A DNA stretch of 64,000 nt from the NCBI GenBank assembly GCA_965207585.1, contig CBDBMT010000003.1:1736001-1800000 (forward strand), written 5' to 3'. Every line of letters starts with the position of its first letter. Positions within the stretch are counted from its first letter, which is position 1. This DNA comes from Bin87 sp965207585 (GTDB lineage: Bacteria > Chloroflexota > Dehalococcoidia > Lucifugimonadales > UBA3495). A program made the translations under genes and the position numbers. The notes beneath the pieces were generated by a model that did no database searches, was not told where the DNA came from, and worked only from the letters and a program-made list of their open reading frames with translations. Positions 8,633 to 16,176 of this stretch are shown in pieces.

Positions 8633-9011
8633 ATGGAATTCGTCAAGCGGGTAGCCCGGAACTACTGGGTTGCCTACTATCTGGTGTACGTTGCCGGCGT
8701 AGCTTTTGGTCTGTGGCGGTATTGGCCGCGGTTGCTGAGAGATGATGGCATACTGTGGTTGGCCGCCATTTTTTGCCGTTTCAGCAGGCATCGCCCTGCT
8801 GGCGGCGATCTTCTTGGAGGTGCTCGGACGCATGGTGCTGCTGATACCGGCTGCTATCAAGAAAATCAAAGAAGAAGGCCGCCGAGAAGAGCGTCGCCGA
8901 ATAGCTGAGGCGCTTCGACAAGCCGGCGAACGCGAGGACGGCTCCGTCCACATCACGCTGACCCCAGAAGTCCTGAAACTTCTCACGGGAGAAATCGACG
9001 ACAATCTTTAA
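8633..9011 (+). pseudogene. Small membrane protein gene split by a one-base frameshift in a T run
   Basis: From ATG 8633 one frame encodes MEFVKRVARNYWVAYYLVYV, a membrane segment, and reaches ...LWLAAIF at a run of six T (8769-8774). Continuing in the next frame gives AVSAGIALLAAIFLEVLG, a second membrane segment, then a charged helix KKIKEEGRREERRRIAEALR and a C-terminal tail VHITLTPEVLKLLTGEIDDN that ends one base before the next gene. Removing one T joins the two halves into a coherent protein of about 125 residues. This is either a real frameshift, a sequencing error, or slippage on the T run. The downstream frame alone could start at ATG 8742. Confidence 0.65.
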
Positions 9012-9012
9012 C

Positions 9013-10104
9013 ATGGACATCGTAATCATCGGCCTTCCCCAATCGGGCAAAACCACTCTTTTCAACGCACTCACTCTGGGCAAATCCGACGCCAGCGGCG
9101 CGTCGGGCAGCCCCACCGAAATGCACCTCGGCATGGTCAAGGTGCCGGACCAGCGCCTGGATCATTTGGGAGAGATCTACCACCCACGCAAGGTCGTACC
9201 CGCCGAGATCCGCTACACCGACCTGCCCGGGCCTGAGGGCATGGCCCGGTCCCAGGGGATCAGCGGGCGCTACCGCAACATCCTCCAGTCCGCAACCGCC
9301 TTCCTGGTCGTGGTGCGCGCCTTTCACAACGACTCCGTACCCCATCCCACCGGCGAGGTGGATCCGGCCCGGGACCTCGAAACCATGCTCGGCGAGCTGA
9401 CCTTCGCTGACCTGGAGGTGCTGGAGCGGGCGTCCACGCGCCTCGCCGACCAGGTGAACAAGACCAAGCCCGCCGAGAGGCCGATGGTGGTACGCCAGAA
9501 GGAGACCGTGGACAAGGCCCGCGCCGGCCTGGAGAACGGCCTGCCGGTGCGGCTCCAGACCTTCAGCGATTCGGAACGCTCCATCCTCGTCAACTACCAG
9601 CTGCTCACCGACAAGAACGTGATCGCCGTTTTCAACACGGATGAAGGGGCCGATGCGATATCTATATCCGACCTGGATATAGATCCGGTCCTCACCGCCG
9701 GCGTGGGCCAGGTCAGCATCAGCGCGCGGGTTGAAGCCGAGTTGAGCGCGATGGACCCGGAAGAGGCCGAGGAGTTCCGTTCGGATTTCGGCCTGGGCGA
9801 ATCGGCCATGTCGCAGGTGATCCGCGCCAGCTATGATACTCTGGGCCTCGTGTCCTTCCTGACCGTGGGCGATGACGAAGTGCGGGCCTGGAGCGTGCCG
9901 GGCGGAATGCCGGCGGTCAACGCGGCCGGCGTCATCCACACCGATTTCACCCGCGGCTTCATCCGGGCAGAGGTGATTGCCTACGAGGACTTTTCCGCCT
10001 GCGGCGGGATGGTCCAGGGACGCAAGGAGGGACTGCTCCGCTCCGAGGGCAAGACCTACCCGGTCAAGGACGGGGACATCATCAACTTCCTGGTAAACGT
10101 GTAG
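9013..10104 (+). CDS. YchF/Obg-type P-loop NTPase with TGS domain
   Basis: The 363-residue protein starts with the P-loop GLPQSGKTTLFNALT, has the switch region YTDLPGPEGMARSQG, and ends with a TGS-like domain (IRAEVIAYEDFSACGGM ... DGDIINFLVNV) very similar in layout to YchF. YchF proteins hydrolyse ATP more readily than GTP and interact with ribosomes. The middle is helical, matching the YchF coiled-coil insertion. The usual NVGKST in the P-loop is QSGKTT here, so this may be a divergent paralog and not the housekeeping copy. It follows the frameshifted membrane gene by one base and is followed by GNAT after 5 bases, so the three are cotranscribed. Confidence 0.85.
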   Translation: MDIVIIGLPQSGKTTLFNALTLGKSDASGASGSPTEMHLGMVKVPDQRLDHLGEIYHPRKVVPAEIRYTDLPGPEGMARSQGISGRYRNILQSATAFLVVVRAFHNDSVPHPTGEVDPARDLETMLGELTFADLEVLERASTRLADQVNKTKPAERPMVVRQKETVDKARAGLENGLPVRLQTFSDSERSILVNYQLLTDKNVIAVFNTDEGADAISISDLDIDPVLTAGVGQVSISARVEAELSAMDPEEAEEFRSDFGLGESAMSQVIRASYDTLGLVSFLTVGDDEVRAWSVPGGMPAVNAAGVIHTDFTRGFIRAEVIAYEDFSACGGMVQGRKEGLLRSEGKTYPVKDGDIINFLVNV

Positions 10105-10109
10105 GCGTC

Positions 10110-10616
10110 ATGCTGATCGTTCGCCAATTCCGCGCCGAAGACGCTGATGCTGTCCGCGACCTGTTCGCCCACGCCCAGGACGACGTCGCCGAGAGCTACA
10201 GCCACACCGCGGCTGACCGCGAGGGGTTCCACGAATACATCGACGGCGCCCTCAACCACGATCTGGCCCACGTCGAGCAGAGTTACCTGCAACGGCCGGC
10301 CAGCAACTTCTGGATCGCCGAACTGGATGGGCAGACGGTGGGCTGCATCGGCGCCTACCGACGGGACGATGAAGAGGCGGAGATACGACGGCTGGCGGTG
10401 GACCGTTCCGCGCGCCGGCAAGGCGTGGCTTCCAGGTTGCTGGACCAGGCGGAAGAGTTCTGCCGCGACGCCGGCTACGCCCGCGCCATCGTCTGGACTG
10501 CCAACCACATGACCGCCGCCATCGCCTTCCTCCAGCATCGCGGCTACCACGAGCTGGAAGACCACGCCTTCCCGCACACCAGCCTGACGCTGTACCTGTA
10601 CGCGCTGGATCTGTAG
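10110..10616 (+). CDS. GNAT-family N-acetyltransferase
   Basis: The 168-residue protein shows LIVRQFRAEDADAVRDLF at the start, then FWIAELDGQTVGCIGAY, and the acetyl-CoA-binding motif RRLAVDRSARRQGVASRLL (Q/RxxGxG/A type) followed by FCRDAGYARAIVWTANH and AIAFLQHRGYHE. This is a full GNAT domain that transfers an acetyl group from acetyl-CoA to an amine; the acceptor is unknown. It starts five bases after the YchF-type gene and is probably translated from the same mRNA. Confidence 0.88.
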   Translation: MLIVRQFRAEDADAVRDLFAHAQDDVAESYSHTAADREGFHEYIDGALNHDLAHVEQSYLQRPASNFWIAELDGQTVGCIGAYRRDDEEAEIRRLAVDRSARRQGVASRLLDQAEEFCRDAGYARAIVWTANHMTAAIAFLQHRGYHELEDHAFPHTSLTLYLYALDL

Positions 10617-10672
10617 GCAGTGCGCTGGCCGGCGGCAGTTTTGGTATATTGGACGGTAGGGAGGTGGCGACG

Positions 10673-12109
10673 ATGCATATTACAGCGATGACGATTGGCG
10701 GTATTCCGCCCTTCACCGAGCCGGTTGAGTTCAAGTTCGATGAGCATGTGAACGTGTTCATCGGGCCAAATGCCAGCGGGAAGAGTACGCTTTTGACCCG
10801 GATGGTTGCCCACTTTCGTGGGATTGCGGATTTCACACGGGAACGTGATGAGTATTCACACGATTACTTGATATGCAGCGACGAATGGCCTCGCTACCAA
10901 CCATATTCAGACCGCACGGACATCGTCGAAGCCGATCTTCGGGTATTGCCATGCATTGCCGTTCCATCAATACGAATCGGCAGCAATAGGAAGACGGCTA
11001 CTAGGACACCAGAAGACTTCTTGTATGATACGGAGCACATGTACGGTTACGAACCTAGAAGCAGGCAGGAAGAGCCGACCGTGGCCGAAATGTTGACCGG
11101 GAGCCCTTACGACGCACTGCCCGACGCCTTGTACGCTGAAAGAGTTGAACACGCCACTACGATGTTGTTTGAATCGGAAGGTCTGCTGCCGGGGGAGAGG
11201 GGTGTTGCCAACCTGATTAAATCCATCATGCTGGCGATTCAATGCGCGGAACAGATATGTCCAGAAGTAATACGGATGGGCGCCATGGAATTGTACGAAA
11301 AATGGGACTGTAGTGTCAGATATGAAGCACAAAGTAGGTTCGCCGATTTTCTGACTCGGTATTATGAACGTTTCGACGTCCAAATACACACCGCAGATGG
11401 GCGGACAATCCGGAAGGCACCTACCAAATATTTCGGTCTTATCGATACCACTGTTCACCGCAGGTCTGATAACTACGATGACGACGCTTGGCCGCTGAGG
11501 CTGCTGAGTTCTGGAACCGAAGGTACCGTTTGGTGGATTAGATACATCGCTCTGAACATGGTATACCATTACGGCTTCGAGGATGGTTGGGAAAAGCAAC
11601 CCGCCATCCTGCTCATCGACGAAATTGAGAATCACCTGCATCCCACCTGGCAGCGTCGTGTCATTCCGGCCTTGCTGCACCATTTCCCCGGCTTGCAGAT
11701 TTTCGCCACCACCCACTCGCCCTTCGTGGTGGCCGGGTTGAAGGCCGGGCAGGTGCACCTGCTCAACCGGGATGAGAACGGTGTCGTCACCGCCAGCGCC
11801 AACACCGAGAATATCGAGGGCTGGACGGCGGACGAAATTTTGCGAGTCTATATGGGCGTGGACGAACCCACCGACAAGGACACAGCGGAGGCGGCGGTGA
11901 GGTTACGGAACTTGAGGGACGAAGGGAAAAGGTCGGACGAAAGAGCCGAGGAGGAACGACAGACGGAGATGCGCCAATTGCGTCAAATCGTTGATCGTGC
12001 CGAGCTGTCGGGGCCGCGGGTAGCGGAGGACGCTCGTTTTCTCGCCGATCTCAGATCTATATTGGATCGTTACAGTCAGTCGCAAAACCTGAACCAGGAG
12101 AACGGCTGA
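10673..12109 (+). CDS. ABC-type AAA ATPase of an ATPase-HNH pair (PtuA-like, Septu-type)
   Basis: The 478-residue protein has Walker A GPNASGKST at residues 31-39, an ABC-signature-like LSSGTEGTVWW region near 280, Walker B ILLIDEIENHLHP near 313-325, and a switch histidine in FATTHSPFVVAG near 343. The C-terminus is a charged helical tail ending LNQENG. This layout matches overcoming-lysogenization/PtuA-type ATPases that pair with HNH nucleases in defence. The start ATG has GGGAGG nine bases upstream. The next gene begins one base after the stop. A paralog at 16177-17496 shares the first 40 residues and the last 200 almost exactly, while the middle differs, which may mark the sensing part (inference). 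Confidence 0.85.
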   Translation: MHITAMTIGGIPPFTEPVEFKFDEHVNVFIGPNASGKSTLLTRMVAHFRGIADFTRERDEYSHDYLICSDEWPRYQPYSDRTDIVEADLRVLPCIAVPSIRIGSNRKTATRTPEDFLYDTEHMYGYEPRSRQEEPTVAEMLTGSPYDALPDALYAERVEHATTMLFESEGLLPGERGVANLIKSIMLAIQCAEQICPEVIRMGAMELYEKWDCSVRYEAQSRFADFLTRYYERFDVQIHTADGRTIRKAPTKYFGLIDTTVHRRSDNYDDDAWPLRLLSSGTEGTVWWIRYIALNMVYHYGFEDGWEKQPAILLIDEIENHLHPTWQRRVIPALLHHFPGLQIFATTHSPFVVAGLKAGQVHLLNRDENGVVTASANTENIEGWTADEILRVYMGVDEPTDKDTAEAAVRLRNLRDEGKRSDERAEEERQTEMRQLRQIVDRAELSGPRVAEDARFLADLRSILDRYSQSQNLNQENG

Positions 12110-12110
12110 C

Positions 12111-12848
12111 ATGCACACGGTGGAACGGCCCGAAAACGAATCCCAAGAACTTGCGAGACTACGACAGGACAGAACTGACGATTTTGGTTCGTTGAACCAT
12201 TGTTTGGATCGCGTGTTTGACGGCGTTTGCGCCTACTGCGAGCGTGAGCCTTTGTGGAGGGCGCCGGAAGACGGCTTGGGCGCGCAAGATTCTGACCTGA
12301 CGGACGAGGAAGGCGTGCTTTTCACTTGCGACCATTTTCGACCGAGACACCTTTTCCCTGAACTAATCTACGACTGGAACAACCTGGTTTATGCTTGTCA
12401 GGCATGTAACGGTGTAAAAGGCGGGCAATGGCCCGGCGACGCCGACGAAGCGGACTCGTACATCGATCCATGTGCGGAACCATCAGGCGGGGTTGATCCG
12501 AACTCCGTTTTCGAGTACCGCTTGGAAACCGGAGAGATTGAGGTACGCGCCGGCATAACAGGCGTTATCAAGGCTAACGTGCAGAAAACCATAGACGATC
12601 TGGCCCTGAATCGCTTCACGACCCAAAACGAGGTTATTTTGCGCGACACAAAGGTGCGCCGGGTCCATCTGCCGACGTATCGCCACCAACGCGCCAAGCG
12701 TGTTGCGGAAACCCTGGAAAATGTGGCTGCGATAACGCCGCATTTATTACCTGTGGTGGTGTCCAGCGTTGTATCTCCCCGCGCCCGATTCTCCTCAATC
12801 TGCCGACAGCAGGTGGAGCAGGCCGGATACGAGCGTTATCTGATTTGA
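12111..12848 (+). CDS. HNH endonuclease of an ATPase-HNH pair (PtuB-like)
   Basis: The 245-residue protein has the zinc-binding pairs CAYC (C40, C43) and CQAC (C96, C99) around the catalytic region CDHFRPR (H75) and DWNNLVYACQACNGVKG. This fits the HNH family found in Septu (PtuB) and in retron-linked nucleases (TIGR02646-like). It starts one base after the ATPase stop, so the two are translated together and probably form one complex. No reverse transcriptase lies nearby, so a retron is not supported. The likely role is nucleic-acid cleavage gated by the ATPase during phage infection (inference from the family). Confidence 0.85.
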   Translation: MHTVERPENESQELARLRQDRTDDFGSLNHCLDRVFDGVCAYCEREPLWRAPEDGLGAQDSDLTDEEGVLFTCDHFRPRHLFPELIYDWNNLVYACQACNGVKGGQWPGDADEADSYIDPCAEPSGGVDPNSVFEYRLETGEIEVRAGITGVIKANVQKTIDDLALNRFTTQNEVILRDTKVRRVHLPTYRHQRAKRVAETLENVAAITPHLLPVVVSSVVSPRARFSSICRQQVEQAGYERYLI

Positions 12849-12870
12849 TCGATGGAATCCGATACGCCGG

Positions 12871-13227
12871 CTATCCAAGCGGCCGCGCAAAGCTGATCTC
12901 GTGCCCGTCCGGGTCGGTGATGTGATAGTAGCGCTCCCGCCAGGGCGCGTCGGCGGGTTCGCCGTCGGGGGTGTAGCCAGCGTCAACCATGCGTCGGTGG
13001 TGGGCGTCCACGTCGTCCACGTACAGAATGCAGCGGCCCCACCAGCGCACGTCCGCGTCGGATGACAATATGAGGTTCAGATAACCGTCGCCGATGCTGA
13101 GCGATGTAAAACCCGCCTCCGGCCCGCCGTACAGGATGGGTATGCCCGCTCCCTCGTTGTAGAATGCCACCGCCCGCGCCATGTCGCGCACCGCCAGCGT
13201 GATCGCGCTGATACTCTGTACCGTCAT
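12871..13227 (-). CDS. VOC (glyoxalase/bleomycin-resistance) family protein
   Basis: The 118-residue protein has one vicinal-oxygen-chelate domain: ISAITLAVRDMARAVAFYN at the start, FTSLSIGDGYLNLIL in the centre, CILYVDDVDAHHRRM at the second module, and YYHITDPDGHEISFARPL at the end with the usual metal-site Glu. The start MTVQSIS follows GGGAG by seven bases; an earlier ATG at 13254 would add nine residues without family support. The gene lies convergent with the HNH gene (22 bases apart) and divergent from larE. Substrate unknown. Confidence 0.85.
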   Translation of the reverse strand: MTVQSISAITLAVRDMARAVAFYNEGAGIPILYGGPEAGFTSLSIGDGYLNLILSSDADVRWWGRCILYVDDVDAHHRRMVDAGYTPDGEPADAPWRERYYHITDPDGHEISFARPLG

Positions 13228-13304
13228 CGTCAGTCTCCCGGCGGAGCGTAGCATCCGTTGTAGTAGAATAATCCGAAACTGGATCGGATTGGCCGACAGG
13301 GATT

Positions 13305-14162
13305 ATGTCAAAAATCGACCGCCAACGCATAGATGGCCCGCCAGACTGCCTGCCCCGGCTGGAAGCAATCCTGCGGGAGATGGGCTCGGTCATCGTCGCC
13401 TACTCCGGCGGCGTTGACAGCGCCCTGCTCGCGGTGGCCGCCCATCGTGCGTTGGAAGACCGCGCCCTGGCCGTAACCGCCATCTCGCCGGCACTGGCCG
13501 CCCGCGACCTGGGCGACGCTGAGATGGTGGCGAGGGAGTTCAAGATAAACCATCGGGTGATACACACCGACGAACTCCAGCGGGAGGGCTACGTCGCCAA
13601 CTCGCCCCAGAGGTGCTATTTCTGCAAGACCGAGTTGTACGACCAACTCGCCGTCCTGGCCGCCGCCGAAGGCTACGCCTGGATCGCCAACGGCGCCAAC
13701 ACCGACGACCTGGGCGACTACCGGCCGGGCATGACCGCCGCCGCCGAGCACAGCATCCGCAGTCCCATGGTGGAAGCGGCGATGGACAAGGCGCAGGTGC
13801 GCGCCGCCGCCTTCTGGCTGGGCGTGCCGCTGTGGGACAAACCGGCCCAGCCCTGCCTGTCATCGCGCATTCCCTACGGAACTCCCGTGACCGTCGAGTC
13901 CCTGCGGCGCATCGAGGCGGCCGAGGACATCCTGCGCGATCTGGGCCTCCGCGAGGTCCGCGCTCGCCACCACGACAAGCTGTGCCGCATCGAGGTGGGC
14001 ACCGACGAGATGGAACTGGCCTTCGCCCATCGCGACGAGATCACCCGCCAACTCAAGGCCCTGGGTTACCTCTGGGTCTCCCTGGACCTCAACGGCCTGC
14101 GCTCCGGCAGCCTCAACGACGTGCTCCTGAAAGTTCCCTCTCCCTCGATGGGAGAGGGTTAG
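13305..14162 (+). CDS. larE: LarE, ATP-dependent sulfur transferase for nickel-pincer cofactor
   Basis: The 285-residue protein has the PP-loop SGGVDS (residues 34-39), which adenylates the pyridinium dinucleotide precursor, and the family signature PCLSSRIPYG with C184. LarE donates sulfur to make the pincer ligand of the nickel cofactor (NPN) of lactate racemase-type enzymes. Besides C184 there is a CYFC pair (C104, C107); three such cysteines are known to hold a [4Fe-4S] cluster in the recyclable type of LarE, as opposed to the sacrificial single-cysteine type. The last nine residues are encoded by a palindromic repeat. larC follows directly; larB and larA are not in the window. Confidence 0.9.
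   Translation: MSKIDRQRIDGPPDCLPRLEAILREMGSVIVAYSGGVDSALLAVAAHRALEDRALAVTAISPALAARDLGDAEMVAREFKINHRVIHTDELQREGYVANSPQRCYFCKTELYDQLAVLAAAEGYAWIANGANTDDLGDYRPGMTAAAEHSIRSPMVEAAMDKAQVRAAAFWLGVPLWDKPAQPCLSSRIPYGTPVTVESLRRIEAAEDILRDLGLREVRARHHDKLCRIEVGTDEMELAFAHRDEITRQLKALGYLWVSLDLNGLRSGSLNDVLLKVPSPSMGEG
14136..14158. repeat. Palindromic repeat at the larE-larC junction
   Basis: The arms CCCTCTCCC and GGGAGAGGG flank a five-base loop and run into GTTAGGGTGAGGGTG. This is a common mobile-looking intergenic palindrome. Here it supplies the last codons of larE and lies beside the GTG start of larC, so it may also shape translation coupling of the two genes. Confidence 0.75.
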
Positions 14163-14163
14163 G

Positions 14164-15417
14164 GTGAGGGTGAACCCGCCAGCGAAAACCGCGTTCATCC
14201 AGTCCGTCGGCGGTGCCAGCGGGGATATGCTGCTGGGCGCGCTGCTGGATGCGGGATTGCCGTTGGACGCGGTGCGGGAGGCTGTCGATGCGATGGCGAT
14301 CTCCGGCTTCAGCGTAGAGACCGCTGCGGAGACGCGCTGCGAGGTTCGCGGCACCCGCGCCCTGGTGGACGTGTCCGCCGCGCCGCGGTACAGTCCGGCG
14401 CAGATGCTGGACGCGGTGGCGGGCGCGGCGGAATTGTCAGAATGGACACGGGAGCGAGCATCCGCGGTTCTCAACGCTCTGTTCTCCGCTGAGGCACGGG
14501 TCCACGGCGGCGACCCTAACCAGATCCACCTGCACGAACTGGGCACCGCCGACACCCTGGTGGACGTGGTGGGAGTAGTCCACGGATTGGAACAATTTGG
14601 CATCGGTCGCATCTGCGCGTCGCCGCTGGTCCTGGGCAAACCCGGTGGTCCGCGGCGACCCGGCGGCTACAGCAACCCGGCGCCGGCCACGCTGGAGATC
14701 ATCGCGGCGGCCGGCGCTCCCATCGCTCCCGAGCGTGCCTTCCACGCCGGCGCCGGCGAGCTGACCACGCCCACCGGCGCGGCGCTGATAACCACGCTGG
14801 CCGACGAGTTTCGACAGCCGGCCATGACCATCGACCGCATCGGTGTCGGCGTCGGCGGCAAGGACCCGGCGGCGTTTCCCAACGTGCTGCGCCTGTGGCT
14901 GGGCGAAACCGTCCCCGTCATTGCGAGCGCAGCGGGGCAATCTCCGGACGCCCGGGCGGCCCAGCCCTTCGCCCGCTGGCAGGACAACGTGGTGCTGCTG
15001 GAAACCAACTTGGATAACGCCACCGGCGAACAGCTGGGCTTCGCCATGGAGCGGCTGTTCGAGGCCGGCGCCCTGGACGTGTGGCACACGCCAATCCAGA
15101 TGAAAAAGAACCGCCCCGGCATCCTGCTGTCCGCGTTGGGTCCGGCCCACTTGGAAAGCCGGCTGGCGGAGGTGTTCCTCCGAGATACGCCGACGCTGGG
15201 GGTGCGCGTCCGCCCGGTGGGCCGCTACGTAGCGGAACGGGACACCATAACGGTGGAAACGGAGCACGGCCCCATGCGCCTAAAGCGCAAATGGCTGGCC
15301 GGCGAGGTGGTCAGCGCGGCGCCGGAGTACGAGGACGTGGCGGCGGCCGCGCGTGCGAGTAACTTGTCATGGACAAGCATAGATCAATCCATCAAAGATT
15401 CCGAACAAGCCTCATAA
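14164..15417 (+). CDS. larC: LarC, nickel insertion protein for pincer cofactor
   Basis: The 417-residue protein has the LarC opening QSVGGASGDMLLGALLDAG, HLHELGTADTLVDVVG, the nickel-region FHAGAGELTTPTGAALI, and the second domain LLETNLDNATGEQLGF and DVWHTPIQMKKNRPG. LarC inserts nickel into the dithiolated cofactor in a CTP-dependent reaction. The gene follows larE by one base with a GTG start; the family start motif lies about 12 residues in, so the exact start is uncertain. The linker between the two domains contains an in-frame copy of an intergenic repeat (14916-14944). Its 3' end overlaps the HNH gene on the other strand by 26 bases. Confidence 0.9.
   Translation: MRVNPPAKTAFIQSVGGASGDMLLGALLDAGLPLDAVREAVDAMAISGFSVETAAETRCEVRGTRALVDVSAAPRYSPAQMLDAVAGAAELSEWTRERASAVLNALFSAEARVHGGDPNQIHLHELGTADTLVDVVGVVHGLEQFGIGRICASPLVLGKPGGPRRPGGYSNPAPATLEIIAAAGAPIAPERAFHAGAGELTTPTGAALITTLADEFRQPAMTIDRIGVGVGGKDPAAFPNVLRLWLGETVPVIASAAGQSPDARAAQPFARWQDNVVLLETNLDNATGEQLGFAMERLFEAGALDVWHTPIQMKKNRPGILLSALGPAHLESRLAEVFLRDTPTLGVRVRPVGRYVAERDTITVETEHGPMRLKRKWLAGEVVSAAPEYEDVAAAARASNLSWTSIDQSIKDSEQAS
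14916..14944. repeat. Dispersed repeat copy inserted in frame within larC
   Basis: The 29-base sequence begins CGTCATTGCGAGCGC and ends GGCAATCTC; a second copy lies between genes at 26972-27000. In larC it is read as VIASAAGQS in the linker between the domains, so the gene stays open. Confidence 0.75.
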
Positions 15418-16174
15418 TGCCGGGATATTCATCATTCAGAACACATTTGATATATGCCTTGATGTAGCTTGAAAACGGTTGCTCCGGCTGTATAGCGGAA
15501 TTCAATTCGGCTGCCATTATTCCTATATCGCCTGTATTCCACGCAGACTGGAGCCGGTTTCGTAGCGCTATCGCCCGATCCTGCCTTTGTTCAGGCAATA
15601 ACAGGCCGGTGCCACGCCTACCGGGGTTCTCGTAGTCGGAATTTAAATCAAGGTAATCAATTGTTACGCTGGCCATTGCTCTTTCCAGATACTGAACACC
15701 CGCGTCTTCCGCTGGGTTTATCAAACCCCTTTCAACATCCTTCACGAAATCGAAAAAGTTTTCTGCGGGAAGTCGCTGCACACAATTTCTGGGTTGCTGG
15801 CCAACAGCGTTCGGGTTGACAAACCCGTCGTAGTCTGCTGTACCGATGTTCCGCTTGGGCCAGAAGTTGGACTTGACGTCATTGCATCTTTTGCACGAAT
15901 ACACAAGGTTGAGCCATTCCAACGAACTGGTTGGAAACTCTTCCTCCGGGCAGAAATGCTCGGTCTCGGGACGATTTTCTTCGGGAACACCATTCACTCT
16001 CCAGTTTTTATCGCACCGTTTTTCGCAATACGCACAAATCCCGCTGAAATCGTCCGTCAGCGCGTCTCGGATCTGTCGGCGCTGATCAAAGTCCAGTTCT
16101 GAATAGCTATTGGCGCCGCTGGCATGTAGCGCAGCGAAAATTGCGGGTTCCGGTGAACGTTGGACCGCGTGCAT
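15392..16174 (-). CDS. HNH endonuclease of the second ATPase-HNH pair (PtuB-like)
   Basis: The 260-residue protein begins MHAVQRSPEP, like MHTVERPENE in the first copy. It has CAYC (C47, C50), the catalytic ETEHFCPEEEF (H73), and EWLNLVYSCKRCNDVKS (C94, C97). These are the zinc-finger pairs and histidine of the PtuB-type HNH fold. It starts two bases after the ATPase stop, as in the first pair, and its C-terminal half differs strongly from the first HNH. The 3' end runs 26 bases into larC on the opposite strand. Confidence 0.85.
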   Translation of the reverse strand: MHAVQRSPEPAIFAALHASGANSYSELDFDQRRQIRDALTDDFSGICAYCEKRCDKNWRVNGVPEENRPETEHFCPEEEFPTSSLEWLNLVYSCKRCNDVKSNFWPKRNIGTADYDGFVNPNAVGQQPRNCVQRLPAENFFDFVKDVERGLINPAEDAGVQYLERAMASVTIDYLDLNSDYENPGRRGTGLLLPEQRQDRAIALRNRLQSAWNTGDIGIMAAELNSAIQPEQPFSSYIKAYIKCVLNDEYPGIMRLVRNL

Positions 16175-16176
16175 AA

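Noticed and set aside
10673..12848. Retron with ATPase-HNH effectors
   Set aside because: No reverse transcriptase or msr-msd-like RNA lies beside either pair, so a stand-alone Septu-type module is preferred.
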